From: Microbulbifer elongatus
Lineage (GTDB): Bacteria; Pseudomonadota; Gammaproteobacteria; Pseudomonadales; Cellvibrionaceae
DNA length: 64,000 nt
Assembly: GCF_021165935.1 (NCBI RefSeq)
Contig: NZ_CP088953.1
Span: 1,431,001-1,495,000 of the forward strand
Direction of reading: 5' to 3'
Below, in pieces: positions 52,972 to 61,971 of this stretch. Every line of letters starts with the position of its first letter. Within the stretch, counting starts at the first letter, position 1. The notes beneath the pieces are model-generated. The model searched no databases. It was not told where the DNA came from and was given only the letters and a program-made list of their open reading frames with translations. The translations under genes were made by a program, and so were the position numbers.

Positions 52972-53886
52972 ATGCAGCGTATTTCCTCTACTCTCGCACC
53001 CGACCTTTCCTTGTCTCGCATCGCCTTTGGCCTCTGGCGTCTGACCGACTGGGGCTATTCCCCGGCTGAGCGTGTGTCGCTGTTTGAACAGATGTTGGAC
53101 CTGGGAGTGACAACCTTTGATCTTGCGGATATCTACGGGGACTATCGCTGCGAGCAGTTTTTTGGCGAGGCACTGAAGCTGCAACCACAATTGCGCGAGC
53201 GCATGGAGATTGTCAGCAAGTGCAGTATTCGCCTTGCGGGCGAGGCATCCGGTGCGCGGATCAATCACTACGATACCAGTGCGGGGCATATCCGCTCGGC
53301 GGTAGAAACCAGTCTGAGGGATATGGGCGTCGAGCAGATGGATCTGTTACTGCTACACCGCCCCGATCCGTTGATGGATGCGGACGCGCTGGCCGGCGCT
53401 CTCGAGACCCTGGTGCAGGAAGGCAAGGTAAAACACCTCGGGGTTTCCAATTTCCTGCCGCAACAGTTTGATCTGTTGCAGTCCCACCTGTCTCTACCCT
53501 TGGTTGCCAACCAGATCGAAGTTTCACTATTGCATTCTCAGCCTATGTTTGACGGCCAGCTGGATCACTGCCAGCAACACAAAGTGATCCCCATGGCCTG
53601 GTCACCATTTGCGGGCGGACGCTTGTTCAGTGGCGACGACACAGATGCGACGCGAGTACACCAGGAGTTGGCTCGCTTGAGTAAATCACTCGGGTTAGAT
53701 GCGGAAAACGGCCCCATGCAATTGGCGCTGGCGTGGTTGTTGAAGCATCCCTCACACATGGTTCCGGTGCTGGGGAGTGGTAATCCCAAGCGTCTGGTTG
53801 CAGCGCTGGCTGCGTTGGAAATGGAACTGGATCGAGAAGCGTGGTTTGAGTTGTTGCGTGCTGGGCGTGGGCGGGATGTGGATTAA
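52972..53886 (+). CDS. Aldo/keto reductase, YdhF-like
   Basis: The 304-residue NAD(P)H-dependent reductase has the AKR pattern: FGLWRLTDW near residue 20, GVTTFDLADIYGDYRCEQFFGEAL with Asp and Tyr of the catalytic tetrad (about 45-68), KCSIRL with the lysine, LLLLHRPDPLMD with the histidine (about 127), and a C-terminal NADPH-binding VPVLGSGNPKRL. Its physiological substrate is unknown. The ATG lies one or two bases after the terminator T-run and no ribosome-binding site precedes it, so translation may be leaderless or the transcript may start within the hairpin region. Confidence 0.9.
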   Translation: MQRISSTLAPDLSLSRIAFGLWRLTDWGYSPAERVSLFEQMLDLGVTTFDLADIYGDYRCEQFFGEALKLQPQLRERMEIVSKCSIRLAGEASGARINHYDTSAGHIRSAVETSLRDMGVEQMDLLLLHRPDPLMDADALAGALETLVQEGKVKHLGVSNFLPQQFDLLQSHLSLPLVANQIEVSLLHSQPMFDGQLDHCQQHKVIPMAWSPFAGGRLFSGDDTDATRVHQELARLSKSLGLDAENGPMQLALAWLLKHPSHMVPVLGSGNPKRLVAALAALEMELDREAWFELLRAGRGRDVD

Positions 53887-53927
53887 TCCGGCCTCGGTGG
53901 CATTGTTTTTTTAGCTGTTGCGGTGGC

Positions 53928-54039
53928 GCGAGGGCACCGGGTATATGTTTTTGAAACCGCTGTGAATACATCCCTGTACGCTGCGTCGGCGACGTCCCTG
54001 TCGCCGACGCTTTCAAAAACATATACCCGGCACCCTCGC
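53928..54039. repeat. Nested-hairpin repeat element A
   Basis: Outer arms of 29 bp (53928-53956 and 54011-54039) are inverted repeats with two mismatches; each contains GGGTATATGTTTTTGAAA or its complement. Inside, GCGTCGGCGAC (53983-53993) and GTCGCCGACGC (54000-54010) form a perfect 11-bp stem. No gene is encoded. The form fits a REP- or MITE-like intergenic palindrome found in many copies per genome, which cannot be tested here. Confidence 0.85.
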
Positions 54040-54117
54040 TTCAATTCCGCCATAACCACTTCGTTAGTGCTGGCGAAAGTTTTGTCGAAGTAAAAGAGGA
54101 AAAATTGAAGGCGCTGA

Positions 54118-54213
54118 CGCCGGGAAAGGTTTGCGAGACCTTCCGCGAGAGGGACCTCGCGGAAGAGCCCCCAAGGATGGGTTCACGGCGTGTCTCGCAA
54201 ACCTTTCCCGGCG
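54118..54213. repeat. Nested-hairpin repeat element B
   Basis: Outer arms of 22 bp (54118-54139 and 54192-54213) are perfectly complementary, core GGGAAAGGTTTGCGAGAC. Inside, CTTCCGCGAG (54140-54149) and CTCGCGGAAG (54156-54165) form a perfect 10-bp stem immediately next to the left outer arm. The layout mirrors element A, 78 bp away, but the sequence differs. Confidence 0.85.
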
Positions 54214-54265
54214 GCAGAGCCGCCACTGGAAGACCTACGAAGCACCAAGGACCGCGGAGTGAAAA

Positions 54266-55222
54266 TCAACCGGCGTAAGCGTTATCCGGCACCAGATCAT
54301 AATTCACGTCCCCGAGGTCAAACTGCTCTAGCGGCGCAAGGTGCATGGGCACGCGATAGCAGCGCAGTAATTCGTCGCCCCGGCGATCCATCACCTCGAG
54401 ATCGTCACCGGCAATGCTGTGCAGCAGGCGGTCAAATTCGGTAACCGCAGAAGCGATCACCATCTTGTATTCGAGTTCGTCACCGAGTTTGATGTAGCGC
54501 GCATCACCATCCTCCAGCTCGATGCGCAACCACCCCGGACCGCGTTCGGCTCCCGCCACGCCCAGAACCAGCGGACCCTGTTGATCCTGGCAGATGGGCG
54601 CGAGTTCGTGCGCATAGGGCTCCGCATCCACCTCCTGACCAACCCACACCCAGCCCGGCAGGCCGATACGGGTCAGGTGCCACTCGGAAAGCCAGACAGT
54701 CTGGTCGTCGTCCACGCGGAACTCGCTGTATTCGCGCTGTCCACTGCTGGGCGCCAGGCTCACATTGGCTTCCGGGTTCTGCTTGCGGAAGGTGTTCAGC
54801 TGCTGGGTCATCTCGTAATTCACTTCCCAGCGCTTCTCCAGGCGCCACTGCATCGGATAATCACCCCATTCCACCAGATATTCCTCACGCTCGCGCAGCG
54901 TCTCCGCCACACGCCAGAAAGCGCCGTCGATCAGAATGCAGGTGTCACCGGGCTTGCTGCCCGGGGCGATAATACTGTGCTCCGGAGAGGCTTCAGAGGC
55001 GTTGACCACATGTTCGCTGCGGCCCTCGATCACCTCGTACCAGGGGAAGCCATGGCGCAGGGGTGGTGGAAAGGCCAGAGGTGGGCGACCGGCGAGCAGG
55101 CGACGGAAAAGGACGGATTTTTCGATTTCCAGGTCAGATAGGGTATAGCCTTCTTTCTGGGTGATCTGGCCCCAGGCGAAAGCCGCCCGTACCAACTGTT
55201 TTTCTCTGTCTGAAAAGCTCAT
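54266..55222 (-). CDS. Conserved protein of unknown function
   Basis: The 318-residue soluble protein starts at ATG 55222 (MSFSDREKQLVRAAFAWGQ). There is no signal peptide or membrane segment; it is acidic and rich in tryptophan in the middle (TVWLSEWHLTRIGLPGWVWVGQ). No motif I recognise. It is divergent from the hydrolase gene and ends about 50 bp from nested-hairpin element B. The frame is open upstream to 55432, but that extension overlaps the hydrolase start and looks non-coding. Confidence 0.7.
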   Translation of the reverse strand: MSFSDREKQLVRAAFAWGQITQKEGYTLSDLEIEKSVLFRRLLAGRPPLAFPPPLRHGFPWYEVIEGRSEHVVNASEASPEHSIIAPGSKPGDTCILIDGAFWRVAETLREREEYLVEWGDYPMQWRLEKRWEVNYEMTQQLNTFRKQNPEANVSLAPSSGQREYSEFRVDDDQTVWLSEWHLTRIGLPGWVWVGQEVDAEPYAHELAPICQDQQGPLVLGVAGAERGPGWLRIELEDGDARYIKLGDELEYKMVIASAVTEFDRLLHSIAGDDLEVMDRRGDELLRCYRVPMHLAPLEQFDLGDVNYDLVPDNAYAG

Positions 55223-55373
55223 TGCGGCGGGTTCGTTGCTTATTCTGTAGTCAAACGACGGCAAACCATACCACTCGGCGGCGGTCGGCGCCACGGCAAT
55301 CTGGCCTGGAGCACAGCGGTGTGGGGAAAAGTTCGGTAGACTGCAGAAGCGACAATTAATGCGCGAGTGACCG

Positions 55374-56909
55374 ATGTCGAAGCAGAAAAGAATAGTAAAC
55401 CGATTGAAACCGCTGTTTTTGGCGGCCGCCATGGGGGTGCTGGGCAGCAGTGCCGGGGCTGAACAGCCCGAGCAGTCCAGTGGTGCACCACTGCTGCAGG
55501 CGCCGCTGGTATCGGAGCCCTGCTATGGCAGCGGCTGGTCCGATGCGCTGCACTGTTACCGGGTACCGGTTACTGGCCCACAGGCCGGGCAGGGGGCAGA
55601 GCTTGCGGTACTGGTGGCGCCGGCGCTGAATGGCGGCCAGCGCGAGCCCCTGTATATGCTCGCTGGCGGCCCGGGACAGGCGGCGTCGGATCTGGTACGC
55701 CTGCTCAACCCGCTGCGCAAAATCAACCGCGAGCGCGACGTGGTGTTTGTGGATCGCCGCGGCGCCGGTCTGTCGGATGTATTTGATTGCGGTATCAGCG
55801 ACTCTCCACCAGCGGACCTGCAGCACTTTTCCGAACTCATCGCGCAATGTTATACCCGCGCGGCGGAGCGCCCGCTGACGCTGCATAGTCGCCAGACTGT
55901 GGAAGACCTGGAACAGGTCCGCAAGGCATTGGGGCACGACAAAATCAGCCTGTGGGGTGGTTCCTGGGGCACGCGTACAGCACTGCTGTACCAGCAGTGG
56001 TACCCGGATTCCCTGGTCAGCCTGGTGCTGGACGGCGTAGCCCCCATAGAAAGCAAGGTGTTTCTGACGGCGCAGGAAGCCGAGTCCGCTCTGCGGCAGC
56101 TGGAACAAGACTGTGCCGAGGATCCGGTGTGCCGCGAATTTGGCGACTGGCGTGCGGCGCTCGATCAGATACTTGCAACCTGGGATCGGGCCCGCGCAGT
56201 GAGTTTCCCGGATCCGTTTACCGGCTTTCCGTCACAGGAGCCCGTGGAAGGGTGGGTGCTGGCCAACGCGGTGCGCACTGCCCTCTACGATCCGGGCGCG
56301 GCGGCGCAGCTGCCGTTTGCGGTGGACCAGGCTGCCCAGGGTAACCTGATGCCGCTTGCCGGAATCGTGGGGCTGTTTGCCGCGATGGAAGGCGGCATGG
56401 CCATGGGGCTGACGTTTTCCGTTGCCTGTGCGGAGGAAATGCAGCGCATCAGCGAAGACGAAATCGCGGCAGACAGTGCCGGCACCTTTCTCGGCAATGC
56501 CTTTCTGCAACCCTTTATACACGGCTGCGCGAAATGGCCGGTGCCCCCGCGTGACTATGCCCCCAGTGAGCCTCGGGCCCACCCGGTACTGCTGATCTCC
56601 GGCAGTGCCGACCCGATCACGCCACCGCATTACGCGGAAGAGGCGCTGGGATATCTGGAAAATTCCCAACATCTGATCGTGCCCGGCGGAGGGCATATCA
56701 ATAGCGCGCGAGGCTGTATTCCCGATCTGATTCTGGAATTCCTGGATGGTGAGAGCGCCGCGCTGGATCAGCGCTGTGTGGCTGATATCCAGCGCCCGCC
56801 TTTTATGGCGGCGCCGTTCGGCCCAGAATTCGCGCCGCCGCAGATGCCGCAGGTGGCCCGGGATGAAGCGGCGCAGAGCGCCGCTACGCGGAAGGGAGAG
56901 CAGCCGTGA
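55374..56909 (+). CDS. Exported alpha/beta hydrolase (TAP-like)
   Basis: The 511-residue protein has a Sec signal (about 1-29) and the alpha/beta hydrolase fold: the oxyanion loop YMLAGGPGQAASD, VVFVDRRGAGLSD, the nucleophile in ISLWGGSWGTRTALLY (Ser about residue 198), the acid in LLISGSADPITPP (about 411) and the histidine in VPGGGHINSARGC (about 438). The C-terminal part matches TAP-type tripeptidyl aminopeptidases, so proline iminopeptidase-like release of small peptides in the periplasm is likely. Its stop overlaps the next ABC ATPase start by four bases, suggesting one operon; the functional link is unclear. Confidence 0.87.
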   Translation: MSKQKRIVNRLKPLFLAAAMGVLGSSAGAEQPEQSSGAPLLQAPLVSEPCYGSGWSDALHCYRVPVTGPQAGQGAELAVLVAPALNGGQREPLYMLAGGPGQAASDLVRLLNPLRKINRERDVVFVDRRGAGLSDVFDCGISDSPPADLQHFSELIAQCYTRAAERPLTLHSRQTVEDLEQVRKALGHDKISLWGGSWGTRTALLYQQWYPDSLVSLVLDGVAPIESKVFLTAQEAESALRQLEQDCAEDPVCREFGDWRAALDQILATWDRARAVSFPDPFTGFPSQEPVEGWVLANAVRTALYDPGAAAQLPFAVDQAAQGNLMPLAGIVGLFAAMEGGMAMGLTFSVACAEEMQRISEDEIAADSAGTFLGNAFLQPFIHGCAKWPVPPRDYAPSEPRAHPVLLISGSADPITPPHYAEEALGYLENSQHLIVPGGGHINSARGCIPDLILEFLDGESAALDQRCVADIQRPPFMAAPFGPEFAPPQMPQVARDEAAQSAATRKGEQP

Positions 56910-57655
56910 TTCGTGTGGAAGGTATCAGTAAGTCGTTTGCCGGCCAGCCGGTGCTGCGCGACCTCAGCTTTGACGTGCCGGACGGTCGCATTACCGCGCT
57001 GCTCGGTGCCAACGGTGCGGGTAAAACCAGCTGTCTGCGTATTGTGTGTGGATTGCTGGGCGCTGAGCGCGGCCAGGTGCTGGTGGGTGGTCTGGACCCG
57101 GCTCTGGACCCCCAGGGGGTGCGCCGGCAGCTCGGTGTCGTGGGGGACCGGGAAGGGCTGTATGAGCGCCTGACCGTAGCGGAATATCTGGATATTTTCG
57201 CACGTATGCAGGGCTTGTCCGGCTCTCAACTGACCCAGGCACTGGAATCGATCTGCGAGGAGCTGGAGCTGCACGCCCTGTGGCAGCGTCGTATGGGAGG
57301 CTTTTCCCAGGGGGAGCGGATGAAGGTTTCGCTGGCCCGGGCTCTGGTGCATCGCCCGCAGCATCTGATTCTCGATGAGCCCACGCGCGGTCTCGACGTA
57401 CTTGCGGTACGCCTGTTGCGCCGCACTCTGTTGCGCCTGCGTGCGGCCGGTACTGCCATCCTGTTTTCAAGCCATGTGATGCCGGAAGTGGCGGAGCTTT
57501 CCGACCGTGTACTGGTGATGTCGCAGGGGCGGATTGTGGGCCGTGGCACTCCGGAGGAGCTGTTGCAGCAAACCGGCTGCAACAGTCTGGAGGACAGCTT
57601 TGTGGCACTGGCCTATGGCGAGCGACCGTCCCAGGCAGAGGAGGTACTGGTATGA
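56906..57655 (+). CDS. ABC transporter ATPase (NatA-like)
   Basis: The 249-residue subunit has Walker A LLGANGAGKTSCLR, signature GGFSQGERMKVSLARAL, Walker B HLILDEPTRGLD and an H-loop in ILFSSHVMPEV. It resembles NatA-type ATPases. The GTG start overlaps the hydrolase stop and the 3' end overlaps the permease start, so the three are coupled. Substrate unknown; Na+ efflux is only suggested by the family name. Confidence 0.88.
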   Translation: MIRVEGISKSFAGQPVLRDLSFDVPDGRITALLGANGAGKTSCLRIVCGLLGAERGQVLVGGLDPALDPQGVRRQLGVVGDREGLYERLTVAEYLDIFARMQGLSGSQLTQALESICEELELHALWQRRMGGFSQGERMKVSLARALVHRPQHLILDEPTRGLDVLAVRLLRRTLLRLRAAGTAILFSSHVMPEVAELSDRVLVMSQGRIVGRGTPEELLQQTGCNSLEDSFVALAYGERPSQAEEVLV

Positions 57656-58854
57656 GCGCACAGAGAAAGTCCACCCCGCGTATCGGTCTCCTGCAGAGGA
57701 TGTCGCCGCTGTTGCGCAAAGAGTTTCTGGAGGCGTGGCGAGACCGTCGGGCACTGGTCATGGCGGTGAGTTTCGCCTTGATGTTTCCGGCAATGATGGC
57801 CGGTGGCTCGATGTTTATGATCAAGAAAAAGTCGGAAGAGGTCACCCGGGTTGCGATCCTTGGCAGCGAACAGGCTCCGCTGATGGCGGAGCGGCTGCGC
57901 GGACCCGGGGTCGAGATCGACCGCCTGGACAGCGGTGATCCCCGTGAGCTACTGGCGCAGGACTATCATCTGGTGCTGGCGTTCGCCGATGACTTCGCCC
58001 AGCGCTACCGGGACTTCCGCGCGCCGCCGCTATATCTCTATGTCGATACCTCCAGTACCGATGCCGGCCGTGCCCAGCGCCAGCTGCAGGAGCGCCTGGC
58101 CGGGCTGCAGCAGATGGTGGTGACACAGCGGCTGGCGGCGCGAGGGGTGGCGCAGCAGGTACTGGCTCCCTGGAAACTGGAAACCCGGGATGTCAGCACG
58201 CCTTCCGCACGGGGGGCTCTGTTGCTGGCAATGGTGCCAGGGCTGCTGATTCTGACGCTGTTCGTGGCGAGCCTGGCCACCTCGGTGGATACTTCCGCCG
58301 GTGAGCGGGAGCGCCTGAGTATGGAAACCCTGCTGCTGCAGCCGCTGCCCGCGTGGCAGATCATCACCGCCAAGATGCTGGCGGTGGCGAGCCTTGGCTG
58401 GTTGGGTGCGTTGATGGCGATCGCTGCGCTGGTGGCGCTGATGCCGGTGATGCCGCTGGCAGAGCTGGGGATTCAGCAGGCCACCACGGTACCCGGGGTG
58501 ATCAGCATGGGGTTGTTGCTGCTTCCGCTGGCGCTGCTGGTGGCAGTACTGCAGATTCTGCTGGCGCTGCGCTCGCAGTCTTTCAAGGATGCGCAGACCC
58601 AGCTGAGTATTCTGCAGATAGCCCCGCTGGTGCTGCTGATGGGCCTGGACATGGCTCAGGTCAGCCTGGCGGACAGCTGGCAATTGCTGCCGCTGATCGG
58701 ACATCAGCAGTGGCTCAAAGGTCTTCTGGTGGGGGAGGCGGTGTCGCTGCCCTGGATGCTGGCCGGTTCTGCAGTCACGCTGATGTTTGTTGCGGCGGCG
58801 GTCGCCACCGGTGCGCGGGCGCTGCGCCGGGAGTCCCTGCTTTCTGCCGGTTAA
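57652..58854 (+). CDS. ABC-2 type permease (NatB-like)
   Basis: The 400-residue permease has an N-terminal membrane segment (VMAVSFALMFPAMMAGGSMFM), a long extracytoplasmic domain (about 55-180) and five further membrane segments with the ABC-2 motif SGERERLSMETLLLQPLPAWQIITAKML-like sequence near 215-245. This matches NatB permeases. It overlaps natA-like by four bases and is followed after 10 bp by alr. Confidence 0.87.
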   Translation: MSAQRKSTPRIGLLQRMSPLLRKEFLEAWRDRRALVMAVSFALMFPAMMAGGSMFMIKKKSEEVTRVAILGSEQAPLMAERLRGPGVEIDRLDSGDPRELLAQDYHLVLAFADDFAQRYRDFRAPPLYLYVDTSSTDAGRAQRQLQERLAGLQQMVVTQRLAARGVAQQVLAPWKLETRDVSTPSARGALLLAMVPGLLILTLFVASLATSVDTSAGERERLSMETLLLQPLPAWQIITAKMLAVASLGWLGALMAIAALVALMPVMPLAELGIQQATTVPGVISMGLLLLPLALLVAVLQILLALRSQSFKDAQTQLSILQIAPLVLLMGLDMAQVSLADSWQLLPLIGHQQWLKGLLVGEAVSLPWMLAGSAVTLMFVAAAVATGARALRRESLLSAG

Positions 58855-58864
58855 CGAGGTGACG

Positions 58865-60013
58865 GTGTCTATTACGGAACAAGAGCACGAAGGATTGCTG
58901 AGTATTGACCTGGGCGCGGTGGTAGGAAATTACCGGCGCCTGCGCGAGGTAGTCTCACCGGACAGCCAGTGTGCGGCAGTGGTCAAGGCGGACGCCTACG
59001 GCCTCGGCATGGCACAGGTGGCGCCGCCCCTGTACCGCGCCGGCTGTGGGGAGTTTTTTGTTGCCACCCTTGCCGAGGGGCTCGAGCTGCGGGAGGTGTT
59101 CCAGCGTCACGCTGAGCATGCTGCGCCAAAAATTTATCTGCTGGCCGGCGTGCGCCCCGGCTGTGAAGCGGCCTGTAGAGCGGCGGATCTGACTCCGGTA
59201 CTGGTAACCCTTGAACAGTTGGCGCGCTGGTATGCCGCCACTGCAGACGATGGCCGTGCGGCGCCCTGCGTGCTGAAAATTGATACGGGTATGACCCGGT
59301 TGGGCATGACTGCAGCGGAATTCGATCAGCTGCTGGGGGACCAGACTCTGCTGGCGCGGGCCAATATCCAGATGCTGCTGAGCCACCTGGCCTGCGCCGA
59401 TGATGCCTCTCACCCGCAAAACCGATCGCAGCTCGACCGCTTCAACGATTACCTTTCACGTTTGCGCGCGCACTGCCCGGAAGTCCGTGCCAGCTTCGCC
59501 AACTCCTCCGGTATTTTCCTGGGTGAGGAGTACCACTTTGATCTGGTGCGCCCGGGCTCCTCGCTGTATGGCGTCAACCCAACTCCCCCTCAGGGTAACC
59601 CCATGTCCGCGGTAGTGACGCTGCGCCTGCCGGTACTGCAGAAGCGTGCCGTGGTCGAGACCTGCGCGGTGGGTTATGGGGCTACTCAGACGGTTGCTGC
59701 CGGCAGCTGGTTGGCGGTGGTGCGCGGGGGCTACGCCGATGGCATCTTGCGTACGCAAAGTGGCCGCGGGCGCGGTTGCGCGGTGATCGGCGGTCGCCGA
59801 ATTGAAGTCCCGATGGTGGGGCGCGTTTCCATGGATACCTCGGTCTTTGATATCTCCGCGCTTAGTGCCGGCGAGCGGGATCAGCTGGAAATTATCGAAG
59901 TCCTCAATGACTCCCTCACCGTGGACCATATGGGCACAGCAGCCGGTACCATTGGCTATGAAATTCTGACCTCCCTCGGCTCCCGCTACTTTCGGCGTTA
60001 TCTGGGCGGGTGA
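58865..60013 (+). CDS. alr: Alanine racemase
   Basis: The 382-residue PLP enzyme makes D-alanine for peptidoglycan. The PLP lysine is in AAVVKADAYGLGMAQVA (about residue 40) and the catalytic tyrosine in RPGSSLYGVNP with GYGATQTVAAG and VPMVGRVSMDTSVFDIS near the C-terminus. I place the start at GTG 58865 (GAGG six bases upstream). The frame is open to 58787, inside the permease gene. Confidence 0.92.
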   Translation: MSITEQEHEGLLSIDLGAVVGNYRRLREVVSPDSQCAAVVKADAYGLGMAQVAPPLYRAGCGEFFVATLAEGLELREVFQRHAEHAAPKIYLLAGVRPGCEAACRAADLTPVLVTLEQLARWYAATADDGRAAPCVLKIDTGMTRLGMTAAEFDQLLGDQTLLARANIQMLLSHLACADDASHPQNRSQLDRFNDYLSRLRAHCPEVRASFANSSGIFLGEEYHFDLVRPGSSLYGVNPTPPQGNPMSAVVTLRLPVLQKRAVVETCAVGYGATQTVAAGSWLAVVRGGYADGILRTQSGRGRGCAVIGGRRIEVPMVGRVSMDTSVFDISALSAGERDQLEIIEVLNDSLTVDHMGTAAGTIGYEILTSLGSRYFRRYLGG

Positions 60014-60074
60014 GCCCCGGCGCGCGACTGCCGATATAATGCCCCGTCGATTTGGTTTACCTGGAGGTATTCCC

Positions 60075-61100
60075 TTGAGCTTGCAGCAACACGCCACACT
60101 GGGCGCCTTGCGCCCCCTGCTGGAGCAGTTGGCCGATGGTGAGGTGCACTCCGGAGAGACGCTCGGCGAGGTGCTGGGAGTGAGTCGCGCGGCGGTGTGG
60201 AAACAGCTGCAAAAGCTCGAGGCCTTCGGTCTGCAGATCGAGTCGGTAAAGGGGCGTGGATATCGCCTCCCGGGCGGATTGGATTTGCTGGACCCGGAGC
60301 AGATTCGCGCGGCGCTGGCACCGGTCGCGGTGGAGCAGCTTGCGCAACTGAGTGTCTGCGACCAGCTGGATTCCACCAATGCGCAGGTGCTCGCGGCACT
60401 CGATAGCGGGCAGGGGCACGGCCTGGTGGTGCTCGCTGAGCAACAGACCGCAGGGCGTGGCCGGCGGGGGCGCCAGTGGCTCAGCCCGTTTGCTGCCGGG
60501 GTCAGTCTCTCTATCGGCTGGCAGTTCAGTGGCGGTGTGCAGCGGCTGGAAGGGTTGAGCCTGGCAGTGGGGGTGGCGCTGGCCCGGGCTCTGGCCCGAT
60601 TCGATGTACCTGACGTCCGCCTGAAGTGGCCCAATGATGTGTGGTGCCGTGGGCGCAAGCTCGCTGGTGTATTACTGGAGTTGAATGGTGATCTGACGGA
60701 TCGCTGTGGGGTGGTCGTGGGCGTTGGCCTGAATATGCGTCTGCCGGAGTCGGCAACCGAAGCCATCGGGCAGCCGTGGATCGATCTGGATCGTGTGCGC
60801 CCGGGTATTTCCCGCAATCTTCTGGTCGCAGCCATGCTGGATGAACTGGTGCCAATGCTGGCCGCTTATCCGGAAACCGGGTTCGCCCCCTGGCGCAGTC
60901 CCTGGATGGCGCTGGATCAGTTCGCAGACGCCGAGGTGTGCGTGCATGCCGCGCAGCAGCGCTGGTGCGGTGTGGCGCGCGGGGTCGACAATAGTGGCGC
61001 GCTACTGCTGGAGATCGACGGTCAGCCGCGGGTATTTCATGGCGGCGAGGTCTCGTTGCGCCCGGTATCCGGCGGCGCCTGTGGCGGGGAAAAGCTGTGA
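60075..61100 (+). CDS. birA: Biotin-protein ligase / biotin operon repressor
   Basis: The 341-residue protein starts at TTG 60075 with GGAGG seven bases upstream. An N-terminal winged helix (LGEVLGVSRAAVWKQLQKLEAFG, about 30-52) binds DNA. The ligase core has AEQQTAGRGRRGRQWLSPF (biotinyl-AMP site), LKWPNDVWCRGRKLAGVLLEL and GVGLNM. It attaches biotin to carboxylases and, with its DNA-binding domain, can repress biotin synthesis. It overlaps coaX by four bases. Confidence 0.95.
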   Translation: MSLQQHATLGALRPLLEQLADGEVHSGETLGEVLGVSRAAVWKQLQKLEAFGLQIESVKGRGYRLPGGLDLLDPEQIRAALAPVAVEQLAQLSVCDQLDSTNAQVLAALDSGQGHGLVVLAEQQTAGRGRRGRQWLSPFAAGVSLSIGWQFSGGVQRLEGLSLAVGVALARALARFDVPDVRLKWPNDVWCRGRKLAGVLLELNGDLTDRCGVVVGVGLNMRLPESATEAIGQPWIDLDRVRPGISRNLLVAAMLDELVPMLAAYPETGFAPWRSPWMALDQFADAEVCVHAAQQRWCGVARGVDNSGALLLEIDGQPRVFHGGEVSLRPVSGGACGGEKL

Positions 61101-61903
61101 CGGGCCTCATTCTGGAGCTCGACCAGGGAAATACCCGTGGCAAGTGGCGATTGGTGCGCAGTACCGAGGGCGGTCCTGTGGATATCATTGCGCGGGGTGT
61201 TTTTGCTCCGGGGTCATGGTGGCAGCGGGAACTGCCTGCCAGCTGGCGGCAGAACCGCCCGCTGCGGATTCGCTGCAGTAACGTGGCAGGGGCGCAGGTG
61301 GGGGCGGCGATAGACGGCCGGCTGCGCACGGCGCTCGGGATTCCTGTGGAATTTGCGCGGGTGACACCGCAGAGTGCGGGGGTCTGCTGTGGATATGCGG
61401 ATGTCTCCCGCCTGGGGGTGGACCGCTGGCTGGCGGTACTTGCGGCCCACGGCCGGGCAACCGCCCCGGCGTTGATAATGGATTGCGGGAGTGCCGTCAC
61501 CCTGGACCTGCTGGGTCATGAGGGGCAGCACCTCGGCGGGTATATCGTGCCTGGTCTGGGTTTGATGCGCCGGGCGTTGTTCAGTGACACGGATGCGGTA
61601 AAGGTGCCGGAGTCCTTTGCCGAGGGAATGTCGCTGGCACCAGGGCGCCATACGGATGATGCGGTCAATCGCGGGCTGCCGCTGATGGTGCTGGGGGCAA
61701 TGGAGCGCGCGCAGGAAGTGCTGCGGAATCAGTTGCAGTCGCAAACAAAACCCGGGGAGCCCCGACCCCGCGAGCCGCTGCGCACCCTGGTCACCGGTGG
61801 TGACGGCGCATTGATTGCCTCCTTGTGCCGGCATCCGGTGGAACTGGTGGAAGACCTGGTAATGGAAGGGCTTTCCTATGCAACGGTGGCCGCGCTGGAT
61901 TGA
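61097..61903 (+). CDS. coaX: Type III pantothenate kinase
   Basis: The 268-residue ASKHA enzyme phosphorylates pantothenate in the first step of coenzyme A synthesis. Motifs: ELDQGNTRGKWRL (phosphate 1), YADVSRLGVDRWLAVLAAHG, IMDCGSAVTLDLL (phosphate 2), GGYIVPGLGLMRRALF and LVTGGDGALI. The GTG start at 61097 overlaps the birA stop as GTGA. The birA-coaX pair is typical of gammaproteobacteria. Confidence 0.95.
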   Translation: MTGLILELDQGNTRGKWRLVRSTEGGPVDIIARGVFAPGSWWQRELPASWRQNRPLRIRCSNVAGAQVGAAIDGRLRTALGIPVEFARVTPQSAGVCCGYADVSRLGVDRWLAVLAAHGRATAPALIMDCGSAVTLDLLGHEGQHLGGYIVPGLGLMRRALFSDTDAVKVPESFAEGMSLAPGRHTDDAVNRGLPLMVLGAMERAQEVLRNQLQSQTKPGEPRPREPLRTLVTGGDGALIASLCRHPVELVEDLVMEGLSYATVAALD

Positions 61904-61971
61904 TGTGGCCCGCAAGGCACCCGGAGTAAGTCACATTGTTGTCAACGTTCTCTTAAGCCAATAAAACTTGT

